Counted from the first letter of the stretch, positions 50,863 through 60,205 are shown. The stretch: DNA of 64,000 nucleotides from CAMLIZ01 sp040758375 (GCA_040758375.1 JBFLWE010000009.1:1-64000); one strand, 5' to 3'. The notes: generated by a model from the sequence alone, not told the origin. Program-made: numbers and translations.

Positions 50863-51828
50863 ATGAAACGCTGGATCACCACCTCCTTGCTGGCCGCCGG
50901 CCTTGCGCTGGCCGGCCACGCCGCCGCGCAGACCAAGGAAATCAACTTCGGCATCATCTCCACCGAGTCGTCGGCCAACCTCAAGACGGCCTGGATGCCG
51001 GTGCTGGACGACATGGCCCGTGCCACCGGTTTCAAGGTCAACGCCTTCTTCGCGCCCGACTATGCCGGCGTGATCGAGGCCATGCGCTTCGGCAAGGTGC
51101 AGGTGGCCTGGATGGGCAACAAGTCGGGCATGGAGGCGGTGGACCGCGCCGGCGCCGAGGTGTTCGCCAAGGTGGTCAACACCGACGGCAGCCAGGGCTA
51201 CCACACGCTGATGATCGTGCACAAGGACAGCCCGCTGCGCACGCTGCAGGACGTGCTGGCGCAACGCCAGAGCCTCACGCTCGGCTACGGCGACCCCAAC
51301 TCCACCAGCGGCACGCTCGTGCCCGGCTACTACGCCTTCGGCGTGAACAAGGTCGATCCGGTCAAGGACTTCAAGCGCACGCTGCGCGCCAACCACGAGA
51401 CCAACATCCTCGCGGTGGCCAACAGGCAGATCGACGTGGCCACCGTCTCCAGCGACGGCGTGGAGCGCATGAAGCTCAAGCTGCCCGAAAAGGCGGCCGC
51501 GCTGCGCGAGGTGTGGCGCTCGCCGCTGATCGCCAGCGACCCGCTGCTGTGGCGCAAGGACCTCGACGCCGACACCAAGCGCAAGCTGCGCGAGTTCGTG
51601 CTGAACTACGGCCGCGACGCGCGCGAGAAGCAGAACCTGGCCACGCTGACGCTGGGCGGCTTCGTACCCTCCGACAACAACCAGCTGCTGCCCACGCGCC
51701 AGCTCGAGCTGGCCAAGGAGCGCGCCAAGGTCGAGGGCGACACCTCGCTGGCCGGCGACGAAAAGAGCCGCAAGCTCAAGGACATCGACACGCGCCTGGC
51801 CGAGCTGGCCAAGCCCGCGCTGCAGTGA
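50863..51828 (+). CDS. phnD: phosphonate ABC transporter substrate-binding protein
   Basis: The 321-residue periplasmic protein has a signal peptide (ITTSLLAAGLALAGHAAAQ) and the PhnD pattern: NFGIISTESSANLKTAW, FAPDYAGVIEAMRFGKVQVAW, SLTLGYGDPNSTSGTLVPGYY. The conserved Ser-Thr-Ser and Asp residues contact the phosphonate group. A GAGAGGAG ribosome site lies before the ATG. It follows phnC by 49 bases. Confidence 0.96.
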   Translation: MKRWITTSLLAAGLALAGHAAAQTKEINFGIISTESSANLKTAWMPVLDDMARATGFKVNAFFAPDYAGVIEAMRFGKVQVAWMGNKSGMEAVDRAGAEVFAKVVNTDGSQGYHTLMIVHKDSPLRTLQDVLAQRQSLTLGYGDPNSTSGTLVPGYYAFGVNKVDPVKDFKRTLRANHETNILAVANRQIDVATVSSDGVERMKLKLPEKAAALREVWRSPLIASDPLLWRKDLDADTKRKLREFVLNYGRDAREKQNLATLTLGGFVPSDNNQLLPTRQLELAKERAKVEGDTSLAGDEKSRKLKDIDTRLAELAKPALQ

Positions 51829-51837
51829 CCTCGCGCG

Positions 51838-52641
51838 ATGCCTGACGCGATGACCCTGCAAGCCCGCGCCGCGCTGCCGGCCGCGCCGCGCACCTCGGCC
51901 TTCACGCTGGCGGCCTGGGCGGTGCTGCTGGCGCTGCTGGCGGCGAGCTGGCGCGGCGCCGAGATGCGCCCGCTGGACCTGCTGCGCGATGCCGGCAACA
52001 TGGCCGAGTACGCGCGCGGCTTCTTCCCGCCGGACTTCGGCGACTGGCGCCACTACCTCACCGAGCTGCTGACCACGCTGCAGATCGCGCTGTGGGGCAC
52101 CGCGCTGGCCATCGTGTGCTCGGTGCCGCTGGCGCTGCTGGCCGCGGGCAACCTCACGCCGCGCTGGGTGCACCAGCCGGTGCGCCGGCTGCTCGACGCG
52201 TGTCGCGCGATCAACGAGATGGTGTTCGCGCTGCTGTTCGTGGTGGCGGTGGGGCTGGGGCCGTTTGCCGGCGTGCTGGCGCTGTGGGTGCACACCACCG
52301 GCATCCTGGCCAAGCTGTTCAGCGAGGCGGTGGAGGCGATCGACCCGCAGCCGGTGGAAGGCATCCGCGCCACCGGTGCGCACGTGCTGAGCGAGGTGAT
52401 CTACGGCGTGATCCCGCAGGTGATGCCGCTGTGGACCTCGTATGCGCTGTACCGCTTCGAGTCCAACGTGCGCGCGGCCTCGGTGGTGGGCATGGTGGGC
52501 GCCGGCGGCATCGGCATGGTGCTGTGGGACGTGATCCGCGGCTTCCAGTATGCGCAGACCGCGGCCGTGCTGGTCATGCTGGTGGTGTCGGTGTCGCTGA
52601 TCGACCTGCTGTCGGCGCAGCTGCGCCGGCGCCTGGTGTAG
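51838..52641 (+). CDS. phnE: phosphonate ABC transporter permease
   Basis: The 267-residue permease has about six helices, including LAAWAVLLALLAASW, LLTTLQIALWGTALAIVCSVPLALL-like spans, MVFALLFVVAVGLG and VLVMLVVSVSLIDLL. The EAA-type cytoplasmic loop is EAVEAIDPQPVEGIRATG. A second ATG four codons in is possible. Only one phnE is present, so a homodimer is expected. A hairpin follows. Confidence 0.94.
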   Translation: MPDAMTLQARAALPAAPRTSAFTLAAWAVLLALLAASWRGAEMRPLDLLRDAGNMAEYARGFFPPDFGDWRHYLTELLTTLQIALWGTALAIVCSVPLALLAAGNLTPRWVHQPVRRLLDACRAINEMVFALLFVVAVGLGPFAGVLALWVHTTGILAKLFSEAVEAIDPQPVEGIRATGAHVLSEVIYGVIPQVMPLWTSYALYRFESNVRAASVVGMVGAGGIGMVLWDVIRGFQYAQTAAVLVMLVVSVSLIDLLSAQLRRRLV

Positions 52642-52674
52642 CAGCCCGGATGCTCTGAGGCGCGTCCTCCGCAA

Positions 52675-52706
52675 AGCGGCCGCATCAATACTTTGATGCG
52701 GCCGCT
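52675..52706 (+). terminator. perfect 14-bp hairpin after phnE
   Basis: AGCGGCCGCATCAA pairs perfectly with TTGATGCGGCCGCT around a TACT loop. A second small hairpin (CCTGC-TTTT-GCAGG) follows directly. There is no long T tract, so it is either a terminator of unusual form or an mRNA-end stabiliser between phnE and the polyol operon. It sits inside the 230-base gap before the next gene. Confidence 0.6.
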
Positions 52707-52871
52707 CCTGCTTTTGCAGGCACCCGCTGCGCGGCCTCAGGAAAACCCTAGCCAACCTGCGCAACAAAGTATCGGCAATCGCGCCGGCAGTACAACGGCG
52801 CGGGGGGTGGCGTTCCTACGCTATCGATGTGGCCGGACGAGCCCGGCACACCCACCCTGAGGAGACAAACG

Positions 52872-54176
52872 ATGAAGCTCAAGACATCGCTGGCGCTGGC
52901 CTTCGGCCTGGCGGCGGCTGCCGCCGCCCACGCCGTGGACCTGGTGGTGGCCACGGTGAACAACGGCCACATGATCGAGATGCAAAAGCTCACCCGGCAT
53001 TTCGAGCAGGCCAACCCCGACATCAAGGTCAAGTGGGTCACGCTGGAAGAAGGCGTGCTGCGCCAGCGCGTGACCACCGACATCGCCACCCAGGGCGGGC
53101 AGTTCGACGTGATGACGATCGGCATGTACGAGACGCCGATCTGGGGCAAGAAGGGCTGGCTGCGCGAACTCAAGCCGGCCGCCGCGTATGACGTGGACGA
53201 CCTGCTGCCGGCCATCCGCAACGGCCTGTCGGTGGACGGCAGGCTCTACGCCGCGCCCTTCTATGGCGAGAGCTCGATGCTGATGTACCGCAGCGACCTG
53301 GCCGCCAAGGCGGGCGTGAGCTTTGCCGAGCGGCCCACCTGGCAGCAGGTGCGCGACGCGGCCGCCAAGATGCACGACCCGGCCGGCGGCGTGTACGGCA
53401 TCTGCCTGCGCGGCAAGCCGGGCTGGGGCGACAACATGGCCTTCCTCAGCACCATGGTCAACGCCTTCGGCGGCCAGTGGTTCGACATGAACTGGAAGCC
53501 CCAGCTCGAAAGCAAGCCCTGGAAGGAGGCGGTGGGCTTCTACGTGGACCTGATGAAGCAGTACGGCCCGCCCGGCTCGGCCTCGAACAGCTTCAACGAG
53601 ATCCTGGCGCTGTACAACGAAGGCAAGTGCGCGATGTGGGTGGACGCCACCATCGCGGCCTCGTTCATCACCGACCCCAAGCAGAGCAAGGTGGCCGACA
53701 AGGTGGCGTTCGCGCAGGCGCCTTCGGCCGTCACCCACAAGGGCGCCAACTGGCTGTGGGCCTGGGCGCTGGCCATTCCCGCGGGCAGCAAGAACGCCGA
53801 CGCCGCGCAGAAGTTCATCACCTGGGCCACCAGCAAGGACTACGTGCAGCTGGTGGCCAGGGAGTCGGGCTGGGGCGCGGTGCCCACCGGCACGCGCAAG
53901 TCGACCTACCTGTCGCGCGAGTTCCGCCAGGCGGCCAAGTTTGCCGAGGCCGAGCAGAAGGCCATCTTCTCGGCCACGCCGAACGAACCCACGCTGCCCA
54001 AGAGCCCGTACGTGGGCATCCAGTTCGCGGCGATCCCGGAGTTCCAGGCCATCGGCATCGCGGTGGGGCAGCAGATCAGCGCGGCGCTGGCGGGCAAGGC
54101 GACGGTGGACGCGGCCCTGAAGGCCTCGCAGGTGGCGGCCGACCGCGAGATGCGCAAGGCAGGCTATTACAAATGA
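52872..54176 (+). CDS. polyol ABC transporter substrate-binding protein
   Basis: The 434-residue protein has a signal peptide (TSLALAFGLAAAAAAHA) and family 1 solute-binding features: LTRHFEQANPDIKVKWVTLEEG, VTTDIATQGGQFDVMTIGMYE, and AAPFYGESSMLMYRSDL. It resembles the sorbitol/mannitol binding proteins SmoE/MtlE. A GAGGAG site precedes the ATG. The following genes (two permeases, ATPase, two polyol dehydrogenases) give the substrate class: sugar alcohols. Confidence 0.93.
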   Translation: MKLKTSLALAFGLAAAAAAHAVDLVVATVNNGHMIEMQKLTRHFEQANPDIKVKWVTLEEGVLRQRVTTDIATQGGQFDVMTIGMYETPIWGKKGWLRELKPAAAYDVDDLLPAIRNGLSVDGRLYAAPFYGESSMLMYRSDLAAKAGVSFAERPTWQQVRDAAAKMHDPAGGVYGICLRGKPGWGDNMAFLSTMVNAFGGQWFDMNWKPQLESKPWKEAVGFYVDLMKQYGPPGSASNSFNEILALYNEGKCAMWVDATIAASFITDPKQSKVADKVAFAQAPSAVTHKGANWLWAWALAIPAGSKNADAAQKFITWATSKDYVQLVARESGWGAVPTGTRKSTYLSREFRQAAKFAEAEQKAIFSATPNEPTLPKSPYVGIQFAAIPEFQAIGIAVGQQISAALAGKATVDAALKASQVAADREMRKAGYYK

Positions 54177-55126
54177 CCACCCCCTACGGCCTGACGGCCG
54201 CCCCCTCAAGGGGGCAACCCCAGCGGACCGGCGAAGCCGGATCCGCGGGGTTCGCTGGGCTTGTGGCCAACCGGTCCCTCCCGCGGCTGCTGCTCGCGCC
54301 GGCGGTGATCACGCTGTTCCTCTGGATGATCGTGCCGCTGGCGATGACCCTGTACTTCTCGGTCATACGCTACAACCTGATGCAGCCGGGCGAGCACGGC
54401 TTCGTCGGGTTGATGAACTACGAGTTCTTCGTCACCGACCCGTCCTTCGGCGCCGCGGTGGTCAACACGCTGCTGCTGCTCGGCTCGGTGATCGCGATCA
54501 CGGTGGTGCTGGGCATCGGCATCGCGATGCTGGTCAACGAGCCCTTTCCGGGGCGCGGCATCGTGCGCGTGCTGCTGATCTCGCCCTTCTTCGTGATGCC
54601 CACGGTGAACGCGCTGCTGTGGAAGCACATGATGATGAACCCGATCTACGGCGTGCTGGCGCAGCTGGCGCAGGCCGTGGGCGCGCAGCCGGTGGACTGG
54701 ATGACCGACCTGCCGCTGGCTTCGGTGATCGTCATGGTGGCGTGGCAGTGGCTGCCGTTCGCAGTGCTGATCTTCATCACCGCGCTGCAAAGCCTGGACC
54801 GCGAGCAGCTGGAGGCCGCGCGCATGGACGGCGCCAACGGCCTGCAGCAGTTTCGCCACCTGGTGCTGCCGCACCTGGCGCGCCCGGTGGCGGTGGTGGT
54901 GATGATCGAGATGATCTTCCTGTTGAGCGTGTTCGCCGAGATCTTCACCACCACCGGCGGCGGCCCGGGCGACGCCAGCACCAACATCGCGTTCCTGATC
55001 TTCAAGCAGGCGCTGCTGAACTTCGACGTGGGCGTGGCGTCGGCCGGTGCGCTGTTCGCGGTGCTGCTGGCCAACGTGGCGGCGGTGTTCCTGATCCGCA
55101 TGGTCGGCAAGAACCTGGAACGCTAG
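54173..55126 (+). CDS. polyol ABC transporter permease (MalF type)
   Basis: The 317-residue permease overlaps the binding-protein stop as ATGA. Six helices are visible, such as LLLAPAVITLFLWMIVPLA and IAITVVLGIGIAMLV, and the EAA loop is EAARMDGANGLQQFRHLVLP. Residues 5-29 are encoded by a dispersed GC-rich repeat (54202-54261), so the first 28 residues are an add-on to the typical N-terminus. It corresponds to SmoF/MtlF. Confidence 0.92.
   Translation: MTTPYGLTAAPSRGQPQRTGEAGSAGFAGLVANRSLPRLLLAPAVITLFLWMIVPLAMTLYFSVIRYNLMQPGEHGFVGLMNYEFFVTDPSFGAAVVNTLLLLGSVIAITVVLGIGIAMLVNEPFPGRGIVRVLLISPFFVMPTVNALLWKHMMMNPIYGVLAQLAQAVGAQPVDWMTDLPLASVIVMVAWQWLPFAVLIFITALQSLDREQLEAARMDGANGLQQFRHLVLPHLARPVAVVVMIEMIFLLSVFAEIFTTTGGGPGDASTNIAFLIFKQALLNFDVGVASAGALFAVLLANVAAVFLIRMVGKNLER
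54202..54261 (+). repeat. dispersed repeat inside permease 1 N-terminus
   Basis: This 60-base segment (CCCCTCAAGGGGGC core, then ACCGGCGAAGCCGGATCC) matches 55160-55219 at 53 of 60 bases. It is translated in frame as part of the permease N-terminus. The palindromic core and second hairpin resemble intergenic repeats, here invading coding sequence. Confidence 0.8.
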
Positions 55127-55128
55127 AC

Positions 55129-56028
55129 ATGAACCACCCCCGAAGCGCCTTCGGCGCTCCCCCTCAAGGGGGCGCCGCCAGCAGACCGGCCAAGCCGGAT
55201 CCGCGGCGTCCGCTGGGCTCCGTCCGCGTACTGGCACGCGCGGTTGCCGCCTGGGCCGTCGCGCTGCTCGTGTTCTTCCCGCTCGCCTTCTTGCTGCTCA
55301 CGTCGTTCAAGACGGAGCTGCAGGCGATCTCGGTGCCGCCGGTGTGGGCCTTCACGCCCACGCTGGAGAACTACACGCTGGTGCAGACGCGCAGCGACTA
55401 CCTGGCCTATGCGCAGAACTCGGTGGTCACCAGCGTGGTCTCCACGCTGCTGGGCCTGCTGCTGGCCGCGCCGGCGGCGTATTCGATGGCCTTCTTTCCG
55501 ACGCGGCGCACCAAGGACCTGCTGATGTGGATGCTGTCCACCAAGATGATGCCGGCGGTGGGCGCGCTGGTGCCGGTGTACGTGATCGCGCAGCAGTCGC
55601 AGCTGCTGGACACGCGCATCGGCCTGATTCTGGTGTTCACGTTCACCAACCTGCCGCTGATGGTGTGGATGCTGTATTCGCACTTCAAGGAGATCCCGAA
55701 CGAAATCCTCGAGGCCGCGCGCATGGACGGCGCCGGCCTGTGGCACGAGTTCCGCCACATCGTGCTGCCGCTGGGCATGGGCGGCATCGCCACCACCGGG
55801 CTGCTGTGCCTGGTGCTGGCGTGGAACGAGGCCTTCTGGTCACTCAACCTCACCGCGGCCAAGGCCGGCACGTTGGCCGCGCTGATCGCCTCCTACTCCA
55901 GCCCCGAGGGCCTGTTCTGGGCCAAGCTGTCGGCCGCCTCGGTGATGGCCATCGCGCCCATCGTCGTGTTCGGCTGGTTCACGCAGAAGCAGCTCGTGCA
56001 GGGCCTGACCTTCGGCGCCGTCAAGTAA
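55129..56028 (+). CDS. polyol ABC transporter permease (MalG type)
   Basis: The 299-residue permease starts two bases after the stop of permease 1. It has FFPLAFLLLTSFKTELQ, LLGLLLAAPAAYSMAFF, helices around VGALVPVYVIAQ and the EAA loop EAARMDGAGLWHEFRHIVLP. As in permease 1, the first 30 residues are encoded by the dispersed repeat (55160-55219). It corresponds to SmoG/MtlG. Confidence 0.92.
   Translation: MNHPRSAFGAPPQGGAASRPAKPDPRRPLGSVRVLARAVAAWAVALLVFFPLAFLLLTSFKTELQAISVPPVWAFTPTLENYTLVQTRSDYLAYAQNSVVTSVVSTLLGLLLAAPAAYSMAFFPTRRTKDLLMWMLSTKMMPAVGALVPVYVIAQQSQLLDTRIGLILVFTFTNLPLMVWMLYSHFKEIPNEILEAARMDGAGLWHEFRHIVLPLGMGGIATTGLLCLVLAWNEAFWSLNLTAAKAGTLAALIASYSSPEGLFWAKLSAASVMAIAPIVVFGWFTQKQLVQGLTFGAVK
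55160..55219 (+). repeat. dispersed repeat inside permease 2 N-terminus
   Basis: Second copy of the 60-base repeat at 54202-54261. It encodes residues 11-30 of permease 2 in frame, so both permeases carry matching Pro/Ala/Arg-rich N-terminal additions. Confidence 0.8.
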
Positions 56029-56050
56029 GCAAACAGAAGGAGAACCCCGC

Positions 56051-57085
56051 ATGCCGTTCCTCGAACTGCGCGGCGTCGAAAAGAGCTTCGGCCCCGTGCG
56101 CATGATCAAGGGCATAGACCTCGCCATCGAGCAAGGCGAGTTCGTGGTGTTCGTCGGACCCTCGGGCTGCGGCAAGTCCACGCTGCTGCGCCTGATCGCC
56201 GGGCTGGAGACCATCGACCGCGGCACGCTGCTGCTCGAAGGCCGCGACATCACGCGCCTGCCCTCGGCCCGGCGCGACCTGGCCATGGTGTTCCAGAGCT
56301 ATGCGCTGTATCCGCACATGACGGTGGCCGAGAACATGAGCTTCGCGCTGCGCCTGGCGCGGGAAGACCGGGCCGCCATCGAGCAGAAGGTGGCGCGCGC
56401 GGCCGGCATCCTCGACCTCGGGCCTTACCTCGACCGGCTGCCGCGGCAGCTGTCGGGCGGGCAGCGCCAGCGCGTGGCGATCGGCCGCGCGATCGTGCGC
56501 AACCCCAAGGTGTTCCTGTTCGACGAGCCGCTGTCGAACCTCGACGCCGCGCTGCGCGGGCAGACGCGGGTCGAGATCGCCAAGCTGCACCGCGAGCTGG
56601 GCGCCACCACGATCTACGTCACGCACGACCAGGTGGAGGCCATGACGCTGGCCGACCGCGTGGTGGTGCTGCGCGACGGCGCGGTCGAGCAGGTGGGCTC
56701 GCCGCTGGCGCTGTACGACCGGCCCGCCAACCGCTTCGTGGCGCAGTTCATCGGCACGCCGCAGATGAACGTGATGGCGTGCGACGAGCTGCCGCTGCTG
56801 GCCGACCGCGTGCCGGCCGCGGCCTACGTGGGCGTGCGCCCCGAAGACCTGCGCCTGGCGCAGCCCGAGCGCGGCCTCATCGCGGCGCAGGTGGAGCTGG
56901 TGGAGGCGCTGGGCTCGGAAACCCTGGTGCACCTGCACACGCGCCAGGGCGCGCAGTTCGTGCTGCGGCAGGCCGCGCGCACCCGCCTGGCGCGCGGCGA
57001 GGCGGTGGGGGTGGAGGTGGACGCCGCGCGCCTGCACTGGTTCGACAGCCAGGGCCGCGCGCTGGCCGCGGCGGGGAGCGCCTGA
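56051..57085 (+). CDS. polyol ABC transporter ATP-binding protein
   Basis: The 344-residue ATPase has Walker A VGPSGCGKSTLLRLIAGLE, Q-loop MVFQSYALYPHMTVAENM, signature LSGGQRQRVAIGRAIV, Walker B VFLFDEPLSNLDAALR and H-loop VTHDQVEAMTLADR, plus a C-terminal TOBE-like regulatory domain (AYVGVRPEDLRLAQPERG). It is of the SmoK/MalK class. An AGAAGGAG site precedes the ATG. Confidence 0.95.
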   Translation: MPFLELRGVEKSFGPVRMIKGIDLAIEQGEFVVFVGPSGCGKSTLLRLIAGLETIDRGTLLLEGRDITRLPSARRDLAMVFQSYALYPHMTVAENMSFALRLAREDRAAIEQKVARAAGILDLGPYLDRLPRQLSGGQRQRVAIGRAIVRNPKVFLFDEPLSNLDAALRGQTRVEIAKLHRELGATTIYVTHDQVEAMTLADRVVVLRDGAVEQVGSPLALYDRPANRFVAQFIGTPQMNVMACDELPLLADRVPAAAYVGVRPEDLRLAQPERGLIAAQVELVEALGSETLVHLHTRQGAQFVLRQAARTRLARGEAVGVEVDAARLHWFDSQGRALAAAGSA

Positions 57086-58485
57086 TGCCGCCTGCGCTGC
57101 GCATCCTGCACCTGGGGCTGGGCTCCTTTCACCGCGCGCACCAGGCGGCCGTGATGCAGCGGCTGCAGGCGCTGGGCGACCGCCGCTGGGAGCTGGCCGG
57201 TGCCAACCTGCGGCCCGACATGGCCGACACGCTGCAGGCGCTGCAGCGGCAAGGCGGCGCCTACACGCTGGTCACGGTGTCGCCCGAGGGCCAGCGCCGC
57301 TTCGAGCGCATCGAGGCGCTGCGCGAGGTGATCGGCTGGCAGCCCGCGCTGACCCGGGCGATCGAGCTCGCGGCCGAGCCCGACACGCGCATCGTCTCCC
57401 TCACCGTCACCGAAGCAGGCTATTGCACCGACCCGCGCGGGCGCCTGGACCTGCAGCACCCCGAGGTGGCCGCCGACCTGCAGGGCCGCACGCGGCAGAC
57501 GGTGTACGGCGCGCTGGCGGCGATGCTCAAAGCGCGCGCGCACGCCCACGCCGGCGGCCTGACGCTGCTGAACTGCGACAACCTGCGCAGCAACGGCGAG
57601 CGCTTGCGCGAATGGCTGCTGCAGTTCATCGAGGCGCAAGGCGACCGCGAGCTGCTCGACTGGGTGCAGACCTACACCACCTGCCCCAACGCGATGGTCG
57701 ACCGCATCACGCCGCGGCCTGCGCCGGCGCTGCAGGCGCAGGTGCTGCGCGCCACCGGCTGGGCCGACGCGGCGCCGGTGCTGGCCGAGGACTTCCTGCA
57801 GTGGGTGATCGAGGACCGCTTCTGCAACGGCCGGCCCGAGTGGGAGCGCGCGGGCGTGCAGCTGGTGCACGACGTGGCGCCGTACGAGGAGGCCAAGATC
57901 CGCATCCTCAACGCCACGCACAGCTGCATCGCCTGGGCCGGCACGCTGCGCGGGCTGCACTACATCCACGAAGGCGTGCGCGACCCGGCGATCCGCGCCA
58001 TGGCCCAGGCCTACGTCGGCGACGACGTGATCCCCTGCCTGCACCGGCCCGGCCACCCGAGCCCGGTGGACCTGCCGGCCTACCGCGACACGGTGCTGCG
58101 CCGCTTCGCCAACGAGGCCATCGCCGACACCAACCAGCGCGTGGCCGCCGACGGCTTCGCCAAGCTCCACGGCTTCATCCTGCCCACGCTGCGCGAGCGG
58201 CTGGCGCGCGGCGAAAGCATCGCCGCGGTGGCGCGGCTGCCCGCGCTGTTCCTGGCCTTCCTGCAGCGCTGGCATGCGGGCGCGCTGCCCTTCGCCTACC
58301 AGGACCAGGCCATGGACCCGGCACGCGCGCACGCCCTGTGCGCCGCGCCCGACCCGCTGCAGGCCTTTGCCCGCGAGCCGGCGCTGTGGGGCGGGCTGGC
58401 CGGCGACGAGCGGCTGCTCGCGGCGCTGCGCGCCGCGCAGCAGGAGGTTTCCCACTTCATCTCACGACAAGGAGCATCTGCATGA
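57085..58485 (+). CDS. dalD: D-arabinitol 4-dehydrogenase-like polyol dehydrogenase
   Basis: The 466-residue protein belongs to the long-chain mannitol dehydrogenase family. The NAD site is HLGLGSFHRAHQAAVM, then VTEAGYCTD and LLNCDNLRSNGERLR. The catalytic Lys lies in EEAKIRILNATHS and is followed by IAWAGTLRGLHYIHEG and DTNQRVAADGFAKLHGF, which best fit D-arabinitol dehydrogenase rather than mannitol dehydrogenase. It starts at TGATG on the ATPase stop. Arabinitol or mannitol would be oxidised to xylulose or fructose. Confidence 0.88.
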   Translation: MPPALRILHLGLGSFHRAHQAAVMQRLQALGDRRWELAGANLRPDMADTLQALQRQGGAYTLVTVSPEGQRRFERIEALREVIGWQPALTRAIELAAEPDTRIVSLTVTEAGYCTDPRGRLDLQHPEVAADLQGRTRQTVYGALAAMLKARAHAHAGGLTLLNCDNLRSNGERLREWLLQFIEAQGDRELLDWVQTYTTCPNAMVDRITPRPAPALQAQVLRATGWADAAPVLAEDFLQWVIEDRFCNGRPEWERAGVQLVHDVAPYEEAKIRILNATHSCIAWAGTLRGLHYIHEGVRDPAIRAMAQAYVGDDVIPCLHRPGHPSPVDLPAYRDTVLRRFANEAIADTNQRVAADGFAKLHGFILPTLRERLARGESIAAVARLPALFLAFLQRWHAGALPFAYQDQAMDPARAHALCAAPDPLQAFAREPALWGGLAGDERLLAALRAAQQEVSHFISRQGASA

Positions 58486-59264
58486 GCTGCCAACGGCTGC
58501 GCGGCCGCCACGCACTGATCACCGGCGCCGGCGGCGGCATCGGCCTCGCCGTGGCGCAGGCCTACCTGCGCGAAGGCGCGCGCTGCACACTGGTGGACCT
58601 GGCGCCCACGCCCGCGCTGCGGGCGCTGGCCGGCGAACACCCCGACGCCACCCATGTGCTGGCCGCCGACGTGGCGCACACCGCACAGGTCGAGGCCACG
58701 GTGCAGGCCGCGCAGGAGCGCTTCGGGCCGGTGGACGTGTTGTTCAACAACGCCGCGGTGTTCGACCTGGCGCCGTTGCTCGACAGCGACGAGCGCATGT
58801 ACCAGCGCCTGTTCGACGTGAACGTGAAGGGCCTGTTCTTCACGATGCAAAGCGTGCTGCGCCGCATGGTGCAGCAGGGTTTGAAGGGCCGCGTGATCAA
58901 CCTGGCCTCGCAGGCCGGCCGCCGCGGCGAGGCGCTGGTGTCGCACTACTGCGCCACCAAGGCCGCGGTGATCAGCTACACGCAGTCGGCCGCGCTGGCG
59001 ATGGCGCCGCACGGCATCCGCGTCAACGCCATTGCGCCGGGCGTGATCGACACGCCGATGTGGGAGCAGGTGGATGCGCTGTTCGCGCGCTACGAGGGCC
59101 TGGCCCCGGGCGAGAAGAAGGCGGCCGTGGGCAAGGCGGTGCCGCTGGGCTACATGGGCGCGCCGCAGGACATTGCCGGCGCGGCCGTGTTCCTGGCCAG
59201 CGACGAGTCTTCGTACATCACCGCACAGACACTCAACGTGGACGGCGGTAACGTGATGAGCTGA
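58482..59264 (+). CDS. short-chain polyol (sorbitol-type) dehydrogenase
   Basis: The 260-residue SDR has the NAD motif ITGAGGGIGLAVAQAYL, LFNNAAVFD, the catalytic Ser in VINLASQAGRRG and YxxxK as YCATKAA, then IAPGVIDTPMWEQVD and LNVDGGNVMS. The details match SmoS/L-iditol 2-dehydrogenase enzymes, oxidising sorbitol or galactitol. It overlaps the previous and next genes by a few bases, so it is in the same operon. Confidence 0.9.
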   Translation: MSCQRLRGRHALITGAGGGIGLAVAQAYLREGARCTLVDLAPTPALRALAGEHPDATHVLAADVAHTAQVEATVQAAQERFGPVDVLFNNAAVFDLAPLLDSDERMYQRLFDVNVKGLFFTMQSVLRRMVQQGLKGRVINLASQAGRRGEALVSHYCATKAAVISYTQSAALAMAPHGIRVNAIAPGVIDTPMWEQVDALFARYEGLAPGEKKAAVGKAVPLGYMGAPQDIAGAAVFLASDESSYITAQTLNVDGGNVMS

Positions 59265-60205
59265 TGCATACCCTGCCCCGCCGGCGCCCGCCCGAGCTGG
59301 AACACCCCAACCAGCGCGACCCGCATCTCGGCTACGAGCCGCCCGAGAGCGCCGGCTTCGTGCGCTGCCTGGACCACGGCTTTCCCAACCCGCTGGTGCG
59401 CTGGCACTACCACGAGGAATACGAGCTGCACCTGATCGTGGCCACCTCGGGCAAGGTGTTCGTGGGCGACTACATCGGCCACTTCGGCCCCGGCCACCTG
59501 GTGCTGACCGGCCCGCGCCTGCCGCACAACTGGATCTCCACCGACGCGCCGGCCGAAGGCGTGCGCCTGCGCGACCGCGTGATCCAGTTCGCGCATGCCC
59601 CCATCGAGCAGGCGGCGCAGCAGATCACCGAGTTTCGCGAGGTGCTGCCGATGCTGGAGCGCGCGCGCCACGGCATCGAGTTCTTCGGCCTGTCGGATGC
59701 GGCCTACGACCACTTCGAGCGCGTGCGCGGGCGGCGCGGACTGGCGCGGCTGGCCGCGTTCTGCGAGCTGATGACCCTGCTGGCGCGCTGCACCGACTAC
59801 CGGCTGCTGTCGAGCGTGCAGCTGCAAAGCTTCGACGACGACGAGATGCTGGCACGCATCAACGCCGTGGTCAGCTACATCAGCGAGCACTGCAGCGAGC
59901 CGCTGGCCATGGCCGAGCTGTGCGAGCGCTTCCGCATGACCGAAAGCCGCTTCTCGCGCTTTTTCCGCCGCGCCACCGGCAACACCTTCACCGACTTCGT
60001 CAACCGCATGCGCATCAGCAAGGCCTGCCAGCTGCTGATGGAGACCGACCGCTACGTCACCAACATCTGCTACGACGTCGGCTTCAACAACGTGGCCAAC
60101 TTCAACCGCCGCTTCCTCGAGATCAAGGGCATGACGCCGAGCGACTTCCGGCGCGAGGCCGCCGCGCGCTTCGGCGCCGGCGCCGGCGCCCACCGGCCGG
60201 GGTGA
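59264..60205 (+). CDS. MtlR-like AraC family regulator of polyol use
   Basis: The 313-residue regulator starts at TGATG on the dehydrogenase stop. Its N-terminal cupin-like sensor has VRWHYHEEYELHLIVATSGK and PGHLVLTGPRLPHNWIS, typical of MtlR, the mannitol/arabinitol activator of pseudomonads. The C-terminal double HTH is MAELCERFRMTESRFSRFFRRATG and VTNICYDVGFNNVANFNRRF. It likely activates the transporter operon starting at 52.9 kb. A terminator follows. Confidence 0.93.
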   Translation: MHTLPRRRPPELEHPNQRDPHLGYEPPESAGFVRCLDHGFPNPLVRWHYHEEYELHLIVATSGKVFVGDYIGHFGPGHLVLTGPRLPHNWISTDAPAEGVRLRDRVIQFAHAPIEQAAQQITEFREVLPMLERARHGIEFFGLSDAAYDHFERVRGRRGLARLAAFCELMTLLARCTDYRLLSSVQLQSFDDDEMLARINAVVSYISEHCSEPLAMAELCERFRMTESRFSRFFRRATGNTFTDFVNRMRISKACQLLMETDRYVTNICYDVGFNNVANFNRRFLEIKGMTPSDFRREAAARFGAGAGAHRPG

